A DNA stretch of 64,000 bases from Caenorhabditis elegans (Eukaryota > Nematoda > Chromadorea > Rhabditida > Rhabditidae): the NCBI RefSeq assembly GCF_000002985.6, contig NC_003283.11, positions 7,564,001 to 7,628,000 on the forward strand, in the 5' to 3' direction. The notes beneath the pieces were generated by a model. That model was given only the letters and a program-made list of their open reading frames with translations. It was not told the DNA's origin and did no database searches. The position numbers and the translations under genes were made by a program. Below, piece by piece: positions 48,344 through 60,152 of the stretch; the first letter of the stretch is position 1, and every line of letters begins with the position of its first letter.

Positions 48344-51300
48344 ATGCAAAGAATGCGGATGCTACGAGTGACTCTTTCATTATTGTGTGTAGTTCAATGT
48401 TTAGGTGATATGACAAATATGAATATTTGGCTACCAACAAATATTCTAAATTCTCTTCCAAATATTTCTACTCCATCGCAAATGACATTTTTTCGCGGTT
48501 CCATGCAAAACATATCGGAGTGTCTTACTATGAAAGTGAATTCAACTGCATGTACTGTAATTTGTGGAAAGTTCCAAACTTGTCAGGTTGAGTATTATCT
48601 CGGCAAATCACCTCGTACATCTGACGCATATTCTCGTACATTCCCCGCACATTCTCGAAAATCGGATTACACCGCTGAAGTACGAGAATATGCGGGGAAT
48701 GTACGGGAATGTGCGAAGAATGTACGAATGGGGAGGTTGGAACGAAAGAAAAAACGCGTGCGCCCGCTAGGCGCTCGCAACTTCTCGAATATTCCCGTAT
48801 GTCCCTGTATTTCCTCGTACGTTGCCTCCTATAAGTGTCGAACCTGCTTGTTGTGACTTCTGAATGATTATCTTACCTGTTGAGCTATGGTAGTCGCGCG
48901 ATATATAAATAGTAAAGTTAAATAAGACTGTTTGGTGCGCTCATCTCTACGCAAGTGCCTGAGACACCGATTCATGCTTATCCATTAACAAATTATAGCT
49001 TCAGAAAAGACCTATTATTCCAACATGAACATTATTCGATATTTTCCTTTTTCGCCATATGTATATTATCAGAAACTGAGGTTATTCTCATTTTTTCATT
49101 CCGAAAAACAACTTTCCACCTAGCGATACTACGTGTTTCCAAAAGTACCCTAGTTGTTTTGTTTTAAAGAAATGATTAAATTAATCCAGAATTTAGGTTT
49201 TTTAATAATACGTACTCATGTGTTCACAAAAGGACCTAAATACCACTGGACTCGAAAATGTTTCCATCCAAAATAACACTGAATAACGAGTTTTCCGTAG
49301 GACGAGGTACTTAAAATTTGTGTAATTCATTATATGTTTTGTTTTAGAACATGAAAGTCTTATTTTTGCATTCATATTAATAATTTTTATAAGAAAAAAC
49401 AGATACCGTATTTCCTCTATTAGTGTTGCATGCAAGACTAATTTTCAATTGGTCCGTATGGGTGCAAGACTAATAGAGACTGCAAGACTTATCTTTGAAG
49501 ATGCAGCCTTGGAAAAGTTACCAATTTTTGTTGAAAAGTCAACTTTATACCGTTTAAATCACGAGAGACTCACTATTTTCCAATACTTCATCACCTATTT
49601 TAACACTTTTGAGTTTAACTTATCCAAATAATTACAAACTTTTTGAAGTTTCCTCATAGTTTTGCTGGTCTGGCAAAAATGGGGTGTAAGACTATTAGAG
49701 CTTGCAATACTTATAAAGGCTGCAAGACAATAGAGGAAATACGGTAGATCTTCAGGAAAATAGGAGAAATTTGAAAATACTACTATTACCAAATACTTTT
49801 TTTGTCTATGTCGATACAAAAATTAAATATGTACATATAATTAATTTTTTCAAAAGCATAATTTTGCAAGCGAATATTTTACAATTTAAACAATTTTGTA
49901 TATCTTTCTTTGACAAAACTAAATATTCAGCTGTAACATAACATTAGTAGAAACAAGATAAATTACGACTGTCAATACTTCACGATATATTTTCATGTTT
50001 GAAAAAATCAGTTTTAAGATTATTTGTAAGTTGTTTCACAGTAAAGAGGCAAAAATTGGATTAAATTAAATTAATTTTTTCGAAAATTCACACGCTCTCC
50101 TCTCTTCAAGCCACTTCTTCTCTAGAGTCTCTCGAAACGTGTAGTCTCTCAGCGCAATATACGAAAATATACGGGAATGTGCGAGGAATGTACGAGAAAG
50201 TGCGGGGAATGTACGAGGCGAATTGCCGAGTAACTACACATTTGTTCAAGATAATATGCTTTCTGATAGGTAGCATTTTGGATACCAAACAATACATGCT
50301 ATCTTTGCGAGTATGGGTCTGTGTCTTTGGTGTCTCGAATCAGAACAAGTAAAAACTATGTGGCTTTGAAGGTATTTATGGTTTATATCTAACATTTTTT
50401 AAATTAATTTTTAAGAGATCCTCACCAAACCCATTTATAAGAGAGCCACTTGGTACGTGCCCAACTCCAAATTTGAGACTGAAAACTTGCGCAAAAGGTT
50501 GGAAGTTTGCCTTGCGTTACAATGCGTCATATTGTCTGAAGGTACTAGTTAAGACATACCTTTCAAAAATACTGACTGTAACTTAGTGAAATTGTATAAT
50601 GCCGTATAGTGTATAGTGAAATTGTATAATGCCCAGCACCGGTAAAAAATACAGAAAATCTCACATGAAGTAGACACTTAAATCGCTAGAAATCTCATAT
50701 TTACTAAGCGGCCGAGAAGGTAAAAAAGCTCGGCCACCCGCATAACATGGGCTTTGAGGGTTATTTGTCTTCCACAGAAATGATTCTGTAGTAAAAAACC
50801 AAGTTCATTGGTCTTTCATTTTCTAGACCACTTTTTAAAATAATTTTATTTGGATTTAAAAACAGAATAAAAAAAAACGATTTCAAATAATTCAGAAAAT
50901 ATGCGCATGTTGTCTGCGGTTTTCATCACAGTTAAAAAAAAAACAGATAATTGTAGTCCCAATGAAATATATTTCAGATAATTTACGATGAACTTGCTAC
51001 GGGTGCGCTTCAGGACTTTATTCAAGCAAAAGCAGAACAACTCTGCATAAATATAAATTCAACACTGAGTGGACTAGAGTCTGAAGCAGAAAGGATATAT
51101 GTTGTTGGTAAGGAAACTTATTGAATCACATAATATTCTAGTAATTGAAGATCAAGCTGTTGCAATCAGAAATGAAAGATCAATAGATTCTAGATGGGGT
51201 GTGTGGATTGATGGTAAACATCAATCAAGTTGCCCTACAACTGCTACAGGTTGTGATTTGACAAAGGTTTGGCAAAAAACCCAATGAAAACAACTATATT

Positions 51301-51648
51301 GAAAATTGTCCGTCCAGAACTTTTCGTTTCGCGATACTACCCTACACTTCAAAGCTGGATACAAATGGGCCACTGGAGAACCAAATGGAGCGGGAAGAAA
51401 ATTTTGTTGTGCCTACGTGTACATCACACCAAATGTGCAATATCACGGGATGGTTGATGATACTATGTATGTTTATTTATAAATTTTTTGGCAGAGTTTG
51501 TCAATGGAAGAAAAGATGTAGTAAAAATTATTTCTTGCCAGTTTTTGTTGGAAACAAAACTACAGTGAGTTAAATTGAAACTTTCAGGTGTTATGACCTT
51601 ACTATCTACTTGAAAAAGCTGGCTTTATGTGGAAAACTGGCAACATAA
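48344..51648 (+). CDS. CW + C-type lectin gene 4 (311 aa) with a transposon in intron 1
   Basis: Seven exons join in phase: 48344-48586, 50270-50371, 50416-50541, 50978-51107, 51142-51266, 51318-51466 and 51588-51648 (936 nt). Signal sequence: VTLSLLCVVQCLG. CW module: QMTFFRGSMQNISEC, ACTVICGKFQTCQ, TCYLCEYGSVSLV. Lectin fold: FALRYNASYCLK, LSGLESEAERIYVV, RWGVWIDGK, TGEPNGAG (EPN), LALCGKLAT. Intron 1 has grown to 1.68 kb through a TIR element containing another MITE. The coding parts are intact, so the gene works only if that intron is removed cleanly. Confidence 0.82.
48599..50230. mobile_element. TIR DNA element with internal repeat hairpin
   Basis: The ends read CTCGGCAAAT at 48599 and AATTGCCGAG at 50230. 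The inverted similarity continues inward through blocks of GTACATTCCCCGCACATTCTC-like repeats. TA lies at the outer edge on both sides (48596-48597 and 50231-50232), consistent with a TA target. The left end has its own foldback (about 48609-48732) made of the same roughly 20-bp unit in both orientations. No transposase was seen. Confidence 0.75.
49406..49744. mobile_element. MITE nested in the TIR element (TA target duplication)
   Basis: The ends CCGTATTTCCTCTATT and AATAGAGGAAATACGG are inverted and flanked by TA on both sides (49404-49405 and 49745-49746). Internal GCAAGACTAATAGAG-type repeats occur in both orientations. Size is 339 bp with no coding frame. Related motifs occur at 1184-1949 and near 53560. 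Confidence 0.85.
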
Positions 51649-51922
51649 CCTTTGTCTACATATATGTGTTGAAACATGAGTTAAATGCAATAAATACCTT
51701 GAAGAATATATATTTTGTATTAAAATTGATAAGAAAATTAATTTAAGCTGGATAAAGTTAGATGTTCTTATATGCTTTTTTGTTGGTTTTTTCTCACTTG
51801 ATTTATTTTGGACAAACCAATATTTCGTGTCAGTTTGATGTAGTAAGGTCCTCAAGTTGCCATAGTTGTATAAAATCTGGTATGCAGTGACACCAACCAC
51901 AACTCTATTTTTGTTCTGAACA

Positions 51923-53435
51923 ATGTGGATGCTTAGAAGTTTTCTTTCTCTACTATGTATTGTTCAGGTGTTTAAGTGTTCAAGCATAAGTGATTATACT
52001 GATATGGAGAAATGGTTGTCTGAGAATATTCGAGTTTATTTATCAGGTATTTCTGAAACATCGGAAATGACACTTTTTCATGGGTCAATGCAAAACAAAT
52101 CAGAATGCGTGAATCTTAACATACAAATAAATTCAACTCTATGCTCGGTTATTTGCGGAAAATACGAAAATTGTCAGGTTCAGAATTGGTTTTTATACTT
52201 GTAATGAATAGATTTTGTTTGATAGGTAGCTTTTTGGAAACCGGATAACTCCTGCTACCTTTGCGATTATGGATCTGTGTTTTCTGTTTCTCAAGACAAA
52301 ACTAGTTTAAACTATGTGGCGTTAAAGGTACGATTTTTTAAAGCCAACATGTTTATTTCCTTGTACCGGTTTTTTCAGAGAAGCTCACCAAACCCACTAT
52401 TGGGAGAACCTGTTAAAAATTGTCCAGCTCCAAATTTGTCACTGAAGACCTGCGAGGAAGGCTGGAAGTTCACCTTGAGATACAATGCAGCTTATTGTTT
52501 GAAGGTATTATTTTTAATTCTAAAACAAACGTGTGCGGAACTGCACTGAAGAATTGTAGCGCTCATTTGTAGTACTACTGTGATGTCGAGAAATATTTTT
52601 CTTCATTTTTATGGTGTCATACTCCGTACACCCCATATAGTTAGTCATACACTCGATTCAGTTTATATGAGCGTTAATATTTTCATGGAGCTTCTTTTAC
52701 CTTAGAATAAAGCCCATGACTACTGCTTTCCACAAACCATGCTTCAGGAACATGTTGTTGAATTTAATTGATTATACGAATAATCAATTCCAGGTAGTCT
52801 ACGAGCAACTGGCTACCGGTGAGATCCAAAATTTAACTCAGGGACGGGGTGCTCGGTTATGCAGCAACATACGTTATAATGGTAACCTAAGTGGCCTTGA
52901 ATCGGAAGAGGAAAGAGTCATCGAGCTGTGGAAATCAAAAAAGAAAAGTTGAAGGATTCTGAAAAATGGGGCATGTGGATTGATGGCAAACATAATGTGA
53001 ATTGTTCAAATATAACAGCTCCTGATTGTGATATTAAAAAGGTTTACCGAACAAAAAGAACTTAAAACAAAAAATAACAACAAAATACATTGTCCAGGGA
53101 CTATATTTTGACGACGACACTCTCCATTTTAAAGCTGGATACAACTGGGACGATGGAGAACCGAACGGAATAGGAGGACGTCGATTTTGTCTCTACTTGT
53201 ACATTGAACCAGATATAAAATCAGAAATGCATGGAAAAGTCGATGACACTGCGTATGTTATGAAAAACATTCTGCAATTTCCATCAAGTTATTGTCCCAA
53301 AGCCTTCAAATTTAAAAAATAATCCAAATTCTATCCGAAGCCTTAATTTTTAAAAACAATACAGCATTTTACAGGTGCGGTGACCGCAAATTGTACAACA
53401 GAACGTTGGTTTTATGTGGAAAACCGGCATCGTGA
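51923..53435 (+). pseudogene. CW + C-type lectin gene 5, intron 4 lost with frame disruption
   Basis: Exons: 51923-52177, 52226-52327, 52379-52504, 52794-53041 (fused exons 4 and 5), 53098-53252 and 53375-53435. Signal sequence: SFLSLLCIVQVF. The CW module (SEMTLFHGSMQNKSEC, CYLCDYGSV) and end (EPNGIGG, LVLCGKPAS) are intact. In all siblings an intron separates the GLESE-AER exon from the WGVWIDG exon. Here the two are directly joined in one 248-nt block that is out of frame, so LESEEERVIELWK runs into a TGA before KWGMWIDGKH. A 44-nt GT..AG segment (52882 to about 52925) could restore frame but would delete the conserved LSGLESEEER. Likely a pseudogene; functional if that mini-intron is used. 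Confidence 0.72.
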
Positions 53436-53948
53436 ACTGTTATTAGCAATGCATTTTTTAGTTTGATAAGTATTAGTGGAAACATTTTTTAAAATTTCGG
53501 CTAATCAAAAAATATTCTCGCGGTGTCTTCCAGTATTGCACTCTCTAATAGTTTTGCATTAACTCCTTGTCAAACTGTGACGTATTTTGGGAAATTTTTA
53601 GTAATACAATTTTTTTTCTTAACGCGAAATTAATTTAATTTTGTTAAAATTATAAATAAGTTGATATAAATGTAATCGCAAATATTTCGAATTATTGTAT
53701 TCGTTAAATTTATTCATGAACTAAACATAGTTTTAGTGCTACTGTAATCCTACAGTACCCCTCCCATTTTTCTTCACGACCACAAATTTACTTGGATTTT
53801 TTTGAATTTGAATTTTAATTGTTGAATATAAACTTTTTTTCTGTTTAAAATCTCAAGTATAAAATCTCGAACACAACTCCCAAATGTTCTATTTTATGTT
53901 ACATTTACGCAGTGGTTGTTGTAGTGTCCATGGAGTTTGAGAAATTAA
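53436..53948. other. Spacer between lectin genes 5 and 6 with a repeat fragment
   Basis: A CTCTCTAATAGTTTTGCA fragment near 53550 relates to the TIR/MITE family at 1184-1949 and 49406-49744. No gene was seen. Confidence 0.45.
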
Positions 53949-56349
53949 ATGGAGAAGCTTCTTGGTGGGAAGAGTTGTCGAAGTTATTCAGTTCAGTTTT
54001 CTAAGAATGTGTTTCCTATACAGGATTCTTTGGCTTTCTGGGATATCTCTCTGCTCAGGCGATTTTTCATTTTGAATATCTCGTTACCACAGGAAATTCA
54101 GAATATGTTCCCAGTTATTTCAAATGAATCAAAAATGACTCTTTTTCATGGATCTACTACGGTGCATTCAGCTTGTCAAAAGCTTGAAATGCCAATTAAT
54201 ATCACGTCGTGTACTGTTATTTGCGGAAAACTTGAGAATTGTCAGACAAGTTCCACAGCTTTTGACATGACTATTATCAATATTCATTTATTAATACAAT
54301 CAAATTCACAAATTTTTCATTGTAACTTTGAGAAATGTTTGTTCATTCATCTCATTTCCAACGGAGTTTATGATAACTTCAAAATGCTATTTCTTGTGAA
54401 AATTTTTGTCAAATTTGCAGGTAGCATTCTGGAAACCGAATGAGTCGTGTTATCTTTGTGAGTGGGGCTCTGTATCAATGGTTACTCAGGGGAACACATC
54501 TAACTATGTGGCCTTGAAGGTTTGATCGGTTATTCCAATTGCTCTTAATTTTGATTCTAGAGAAGTTTATCAAATTTTTCACTGACCGAGCCCATAGAGA
54601 CGTGTCCATCTCCAAACATAAATCTGAAAACTTGCGGAACTGGATTGAAGTATTTCTTACGGTACAATGATTCCGTCTGCCTCATGGTTGATATTTGTCT
54701 GAAGCGAATAAAATAATTTGATATATTCACAGATACAATATCAAGCAAACAAGTTTACTCATCAAGGAGCTCAACTTGGATGTCAAAGGGATGGCCTTAA
54801 GCTAAGAGGTCTGGAATCTGAAAGGATTTTTGTTGCTGGTAATCTATTTGACCTTGGTTTGTACACTTTGTAATATGTGTTTAGAGCTTGCAACAATCTT
54901 GAAAAAGCAGTTTCAAAAATATAACGAAGTGGCTGTTTGGGTGGATGGCAAGCGAAATTCAAAGTGTGAAACAAGCCAAAACTGTAGCTCGATTGAGGTA
55001 ACGCATAATTTATATACCAGCTAGCAGTTTCGACTGTCGAACTCGTTTTCCAAAAATGAAATATTTTCGTTCCATGTTTAAAAATGTCTCTAAAAAATCC
55101 GGCTCATTTATGGAACAATCCAAAAGTTCTTCAACTGAATATCAAACAGTTTTCTCGTGAAATTTTTTAAAATTTGCATTAAAACAATTGAAACACTGAG
55201 AAAATTACCAAAAATTTCACGTGAGAATAAAAATTATGTTCTTTTTGTTTAATTTTTAGGTCGTTTAAGAGAAGAAATCACTCAAAATGAACATGAAATT
55301 CGTAAATAGCGTGTTCTCAGCTTTCTAAAAATATTTTTTTCGACCCAAAAATCGCAATTCGATTTTTTTGCCCATTTCTCGAAAAGCAAAAGTCCGATTT
55401 CATTTTTCGGAGCGAATGACGATTTTGGAGATAGACAGTGTTTTTTGAAAGATTTTTTAGGACATTGTAGAGACATCAAAAAAATGATCATTTTTCAAAA
55501 TTTCAAGTCGATACGTTGAATATGAAGATTTTTATAAGCGAAATTGGATTTTTTTGAAAAACGGTCTGTAACTTGGCGGAACATGAAAATATCCGAAAAC
55601 TTGAAACTGGTAAAATGTGGGAAAATATTTTTCACTTACTACTCAACAAAATTTATCTTCTGAAATTTAATGGAAGTTGAGTTATAAAGGGTACAACAAA
55701 AGAGTTCTCAAAATTTTCTGTGAATTTTGGAATAATGGCTTTGACTCTGTGCAACTCTGCAAATAGTTGATGTATTGAAATAAAAATTAATGAAATAGAA
55801 AGAAAAAATATTTATGATCATTTTGTTAGTTGAGCAATTGTTTTTCAGACTTGTATTTTTCGAGATACGCCAGAAGGAAGATACTCAGTTTAGCGAGTTT
55901 TGGAAGTTATTTGGTCCGCTGAGCGTTTTTTCCTATAAAGGAGTGTTCATTTTTCAAAATTTCAAGTTTCTGCGTTGGATATGAAGAGTTTTATGGCTGA
56001 AATTAGAGCATTGTAAATTGTTAAACTTATTCAACTTTTTTAGGATTATGAATTCCAAGATGATACACTTCACTACAAAAGCGGCTACAAATGGAATACC
56101 GGTGAACCAAATGGATTGGGTGGCGAATATTGTCTACAGATGTACATTTTGCCAGACACATCTTCCGATTCCCATGGAAAAATTGATGACGTAGAGTATG
56201 TGGCTATTAATAATACAATTTCAGAATACGCAACTGGAACTTGCATTTTCCAATAATTGAACAAAAATATTGATTGAAGTAATTTCAGCTGCTCCATGAT
56301 CGAAAACTACCCGAAATTTTTTGCGCTGTGTGGAATGAAAGCAAAATAA
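53949..56349 (+). pseudogene. CW + C-type lectin gene 6, lost donor and doubtful leader
   Basis: Exons: 53949 to about 54245, 54421-54519, 54561-54686, 54733-54838, 54885-54997, 56044-56195 and 56289-56349. Exons 2-7 are in phase and keep the family motifs (YLCEWGSVSMV, LESERIFVA, AVWVDGKR, TGEPNGLGG, ALCGMKAK). Two problems: the N-terminus lacks a clear signal peptide, and after ENCQ the donor GT is changed to AC, so the exon reads through. A rescue donor after about 54364 (GGA|GTTTAT) would give a 56-nt intron and add about 40 unrelated residues. Intron 5 is 1.05 kb and contains a duplicated segment. The gene is probably decaying. Confidence 0.65.
55485..56006. repeat. Direct duplication in lectin gene 6 intron 5
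   Basis: Segments 55485-55547 and 55944-56006 share a roughly 60-bp sequence (core TTCATTTTTCAAAATTTCAAG, then GCGTTG-like and ATGAAGA blocks) at about 80% identity. Neither is coding. Confidence 0.65.
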
Positions 56350-56655
56350 ATTGAACTTTTCAATATCTGTTTGAATTATCCAACCAATAAAGTTGAATCA
56401 ATGTCATATCATAACTTACTCCATTTAGAGATAATTATTTTAATTAATTTAAGATAATTTTATAAAGTGATAATTCTAATTTTTAAAAAAATATCTATGG
56501 TTTATTTTAAGTTGAATTTATTCAAAAATATTTGGTTAAATTTGAGAAATATTGACAAAAAGCAAACAGTGGGAAAATACAGAATAACTTTGAAAGTTAA
56601 AATAATCAATAAACTAATAAATTAACATATTTCACGATTATGGCAGTATATTAAC

Positions 56656-58029
56656 TTAAAGTTTAGAGAGATAGTCATATGGTCGTTTTGTAGCATAACT
56701 TCCCGAATCGTCTCCGTCACTGTCACGGCGTGGCCGCTTGTATCCTCGATTGGATGGCCCTTCTTGATGATCATCAGCATATTCATCATCCTCTTCGTCC
56801 TCATAGTTGTCACTACTATTTTCTTCTAGATTTTCACCTTCATCGGGGGTCATTAAAGCACCGAGACCTTCCGGGTCTTCTGCTGGTGATGGTTGATCTC
56901 GTCTTAGATTATCAGGAGCATTTGCCCTACGATATCGTTGATTGGCAACCGCTTGAGGCGCGGCAATTTCTCTTACTTCTTGCTCAATTTGTTGAAGATC
57001 TCGTGATATGCGAGTCCGTTCATCACTGCGTTGCCTGTTCGATTCGTTTAAAGCGAGTAACATTCGACCGACATTTCCAAATGTTGGATTGGCCTGGTCT
57101 CTCAGATTTTGATTGAACTCTGTTCGAGCTTCGTTTTCTGTGTTATACGAGGTTACTAAGTTTTCTCTTAGTCTACGTGAGCGTGGACTAATTTCTAGAA
57201 GCCGCTGATTAAAACGACCCTGTGTTTCGTTGCGCTCTTGACTTCCAGGAGGAGCAGGATAGTCTCCCCTTTGTACTTCTTCTGTTTGGCGTTGCATTAG
57301 TTGATTGCTTTGCTCACATTTTTCGATTAGTAAGTTCGCCTGATTGATCTTGTTTTGTTCAGCTCTCTGATGTTCTTCGTTAGAATCAATCATGCTTTGT
57401 TGCCCTTGGGTATATACATCAATTTCAACTTGGTTTAATAATCGGTGTTCATACGGGTTCTGAAAAAGAAAATATGATTTTATTATGTTTTTAATGTTGC
57501 AATAATTTATACCTCTCCTCCCCGAGGTTGCTCCACATTTTGACGCTCCGGCTGACCATTGGCTACTTGTGGCAATGTTGGTTGGGCTGCATGTCGTCTG
57601 ACATCCAAAGTCTGTAAAATTAAATGGTTTACTAACAATTATCTGAAATTCCAGCTTAGTTATACCTCATCCAAGTCTTGTAAATCGTCCACATTTAGCT
57701 GCGGACCTCCTGTGGCCACTGGACGATCTACTAATTGCTCTCGAAGATGTTCTGACCCTCCGACGTTTGGCTGAAATGTTTTAAACATAGGACTTATGAA
57801 TTTATTGGATTTTTTTTCAAATTGTTCATACCTCTTCTGAACCATCTTCTGCATTTGACTGCCGTCCACTTTGCTCTTCCGCTGGCTCATCTTGTTCTTG
57901 TTCTTTTCCTTGAGTTGGTTCACCATTTGTCTTCTAAACATTCATGTTAATGCTTAATTTAATTTTTGAAACAGGAAAATTCAATCTTACCTCTTCGATA
58001 TCAGCTGCAGACTCTCCAGACACATTCAT
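56656..58029 (-). CDS. Acidic coiled-coil protein 1, unrecognised family
   Basis: Exons start at 58029 (MNVSGESAADIEE). Short acidic Gln/Glu-rich exons follow, then a long exon from about 57462 (NPYEHRLLNQVEIDVYTQGQ) to the stop at 56656. The long exon is strongly helical and charged (for example QRSDERTRISRDLQQIEQEV), likely coiled coil. It ends in an acidic stretch, a basic patch (GPSNRGYKRPRRDSDGDD) resembling a nuclear localisation signal, and PYDYLSKL. It has a tandem paralogue at 58526-60152 with the same exon layout and the same RPRRD patch. I do not recognise the family; a nuclear role is inferred. Confidence 0.7.
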
Positions 58030-58525
58030 CTCTTACAGTTAGTAGCGATTTGAGATGTAATCTGAAAATTTACAAATTTTGTTTAAAACTTAAAACGAAG
58101 TTAAAAGAGGGAAAACTGAAAATTGTCAAATTAAAATAGAAAAAAAATATAACTGACCAAAACAATCGATTATAGCGAGGGAAAGGAAGAATATTCGGAA
58201 AAGGACACCGGTAATTTTTCCGGGACAATTGTAGGTCAAACAACAACGGTCTTATGAATATTCGAGGGGAACCCCCTCCCGCGTTACAAAAAACATTAAA
58301 ACATGCGTACATTGTAGATCAAAAAATTTCATATCATTTTTTATCGTTTTTTGTCAAAATTGCTATCGAAAATAAAGGTCGTAATCAATATTTAATCAAT
58401 ATTTACCTGAAATGAAATAAAATAAATAAGATACATCAAAGAAAATTGATATTAAAAAATAAACAGACTGGATTATAAAATAAAGATTTAAAATAAATTA
58501 GTATCAACTTGAGTTCATCATTATT

Positions 58526-60152
58526 TTAGCAACTTCTTCCAAGAGCCTGGGAAGATGTGGATGGAGCATTCCACATGCTTGCGCTGCTTCCCGATCCTCC
58601 TTCATCATCATCACGACGTGGTCGCTTGGGCCTCCAATTCGATGGACCTTCCTGATGATCAATCTCTGCTTCATCCTCTGATTCCTCTTCGTCACTCTGA
58701 TACACAGTTCCTCCACTATCGTTCAAATCAGGATCATCAGCACCCAAGCCTTCTGTTCCACGCGGATTTAAATATTCTGCACGATTAGTTGATATTCCTC
58801 CGCCACCTATAACAGGGTTGACCACAAGACTCAGAAGCTCAAGAAGATCTGGTAATTCATCGACATGATGTTCATCTTCATCCTCAGAATCGTAATCTTC
58901 TTGGTTCGAAGGACCGGCCCGATTTGATGCACGTTCCCTGCGACGATCTTCTTCGGTACGTTGTCGAGTAGCTACTAAACGCTCATAGTCTCGAATCGCT
59001 TGTTCATGCGGCTCCCGTCGTCTTTCCCAGGAATTTGCGACACGGTTCAACCGATCATTCAGAGTTTCCATCCAAGTATTAACACTTTGATCTGTTGGAT
59101 TTTTAAATCTTCTCAATCTCCAAATAAAGGTTTTTCGGGCGATTCGTTCCCTTTCATACAGTTCGGCCCGCGCCCTTCTCAGTAGAAGCACTCGGTTTTG
59201 CACAGTTCGGATAGCCAAATTTTCGGCAGCCTCGTCTTCGTAGTTTCTCCGATTTTCAAGAACATCTAGCCTTCCAAGATATCCAGCTCGACTTCTGAGT
59301 TCGTTTTCTTTTTGTAAGAGTTCCTCTCCAAGTGATTCTGTCATTCTAATTAGTTCCAGCTCCTGCCGATATTCATCTTCCAATTCTTCTAGTCGTGCTA
59401 CTTCTGCTCCAATTTGAATAGTGGTGATCAGTTGACTGGGATTCTGAAAAATAAAATTTGGAAAAGTTGTTATATTTTTAGAATCAGTATTACCACTGCT
59501 ATCAAGTATTCCAAATTTGGTGGAACTTGCAGGTTATCGGATGCGTTTGGAACTTGTGGTTGAATCGGTGGCTGCCTGGCAGTGAGATCCTGTAAAATAA
59601 AAAAAATAAGCCTGACTTCACCACTAATCAACCTTCAACTAGAAAATTGCACAAAATGAATCAAAAGCAGACATAAAAAACTTCCAGAACATTCTCCGAA
59701 AATCGAAAGAATCTCGTTCTTTTTGTTACGAAACATAAATCCTCTCAAAAGCTAAACCCACAAAGTTTAATTTTACTGAAGACAAAACGTTCAGCTTCGG
59801 TCAATTAAAAAACTGAAAGCCAGAAGTGTTATAAATTATTATTTCGTTTGCTTCTCCGATTTCAGAAAAAGTATAAATAAACAAAAAATCATTTTCACTA
59901 TTTAGGTACCGTGGTAATTTTTAAAGCACTAGGTAATCTTTAGAATCCCACAAGAACTCATTCAATACCTCATCTGCGCTCTCCTGATCATTTGGCTGCG
60001 GAACTCCTTCCAATACTGGCTCAACTCGTTCTTGCTCTTGTCCTTGTCGGGACGATCCACCGGCGTTGCTCTGAATTGCTCTTTTCAAAAAAAAGTTAAA
60101 TTCTTTTACTTACATCACTGGCTCCCGCTTCTAATTCTTCAGGTCCGGACAT
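58526..60152 (-). CDS. Acidic coiled-coil protein 2, paralogue of the 56656-58029 gene
   Basis: Start MSGPEELEAGASD at 60152; then SNAGGSSRQGQEQERVEPVL, DLTARQPPIQPQVPNASDNL, and a long helical exon (from about 59442) ending at 58526. The body is rich in Arg/Glu heptad-like repeats (YRQELELIRMTESLGEELLQ, RRNYEDEAAENLAIRTVQ). The tail is acidic, then EGPSNWRPKRPRRDDDEG. The shared GPSN-(5)-RPRRD motif and four-exon layout show tandem duplication with strong sequence divergence. A 370-nt intron separates exons 2 and 3. Family and function are unknown. Confidence 0.7.

Noticed and set aside
48564-48770. Open frames near the start of the TIR element
   Set aside because: They read the GTACGAGAATATGCGGGG repeat hairpin and are not protein-coding.
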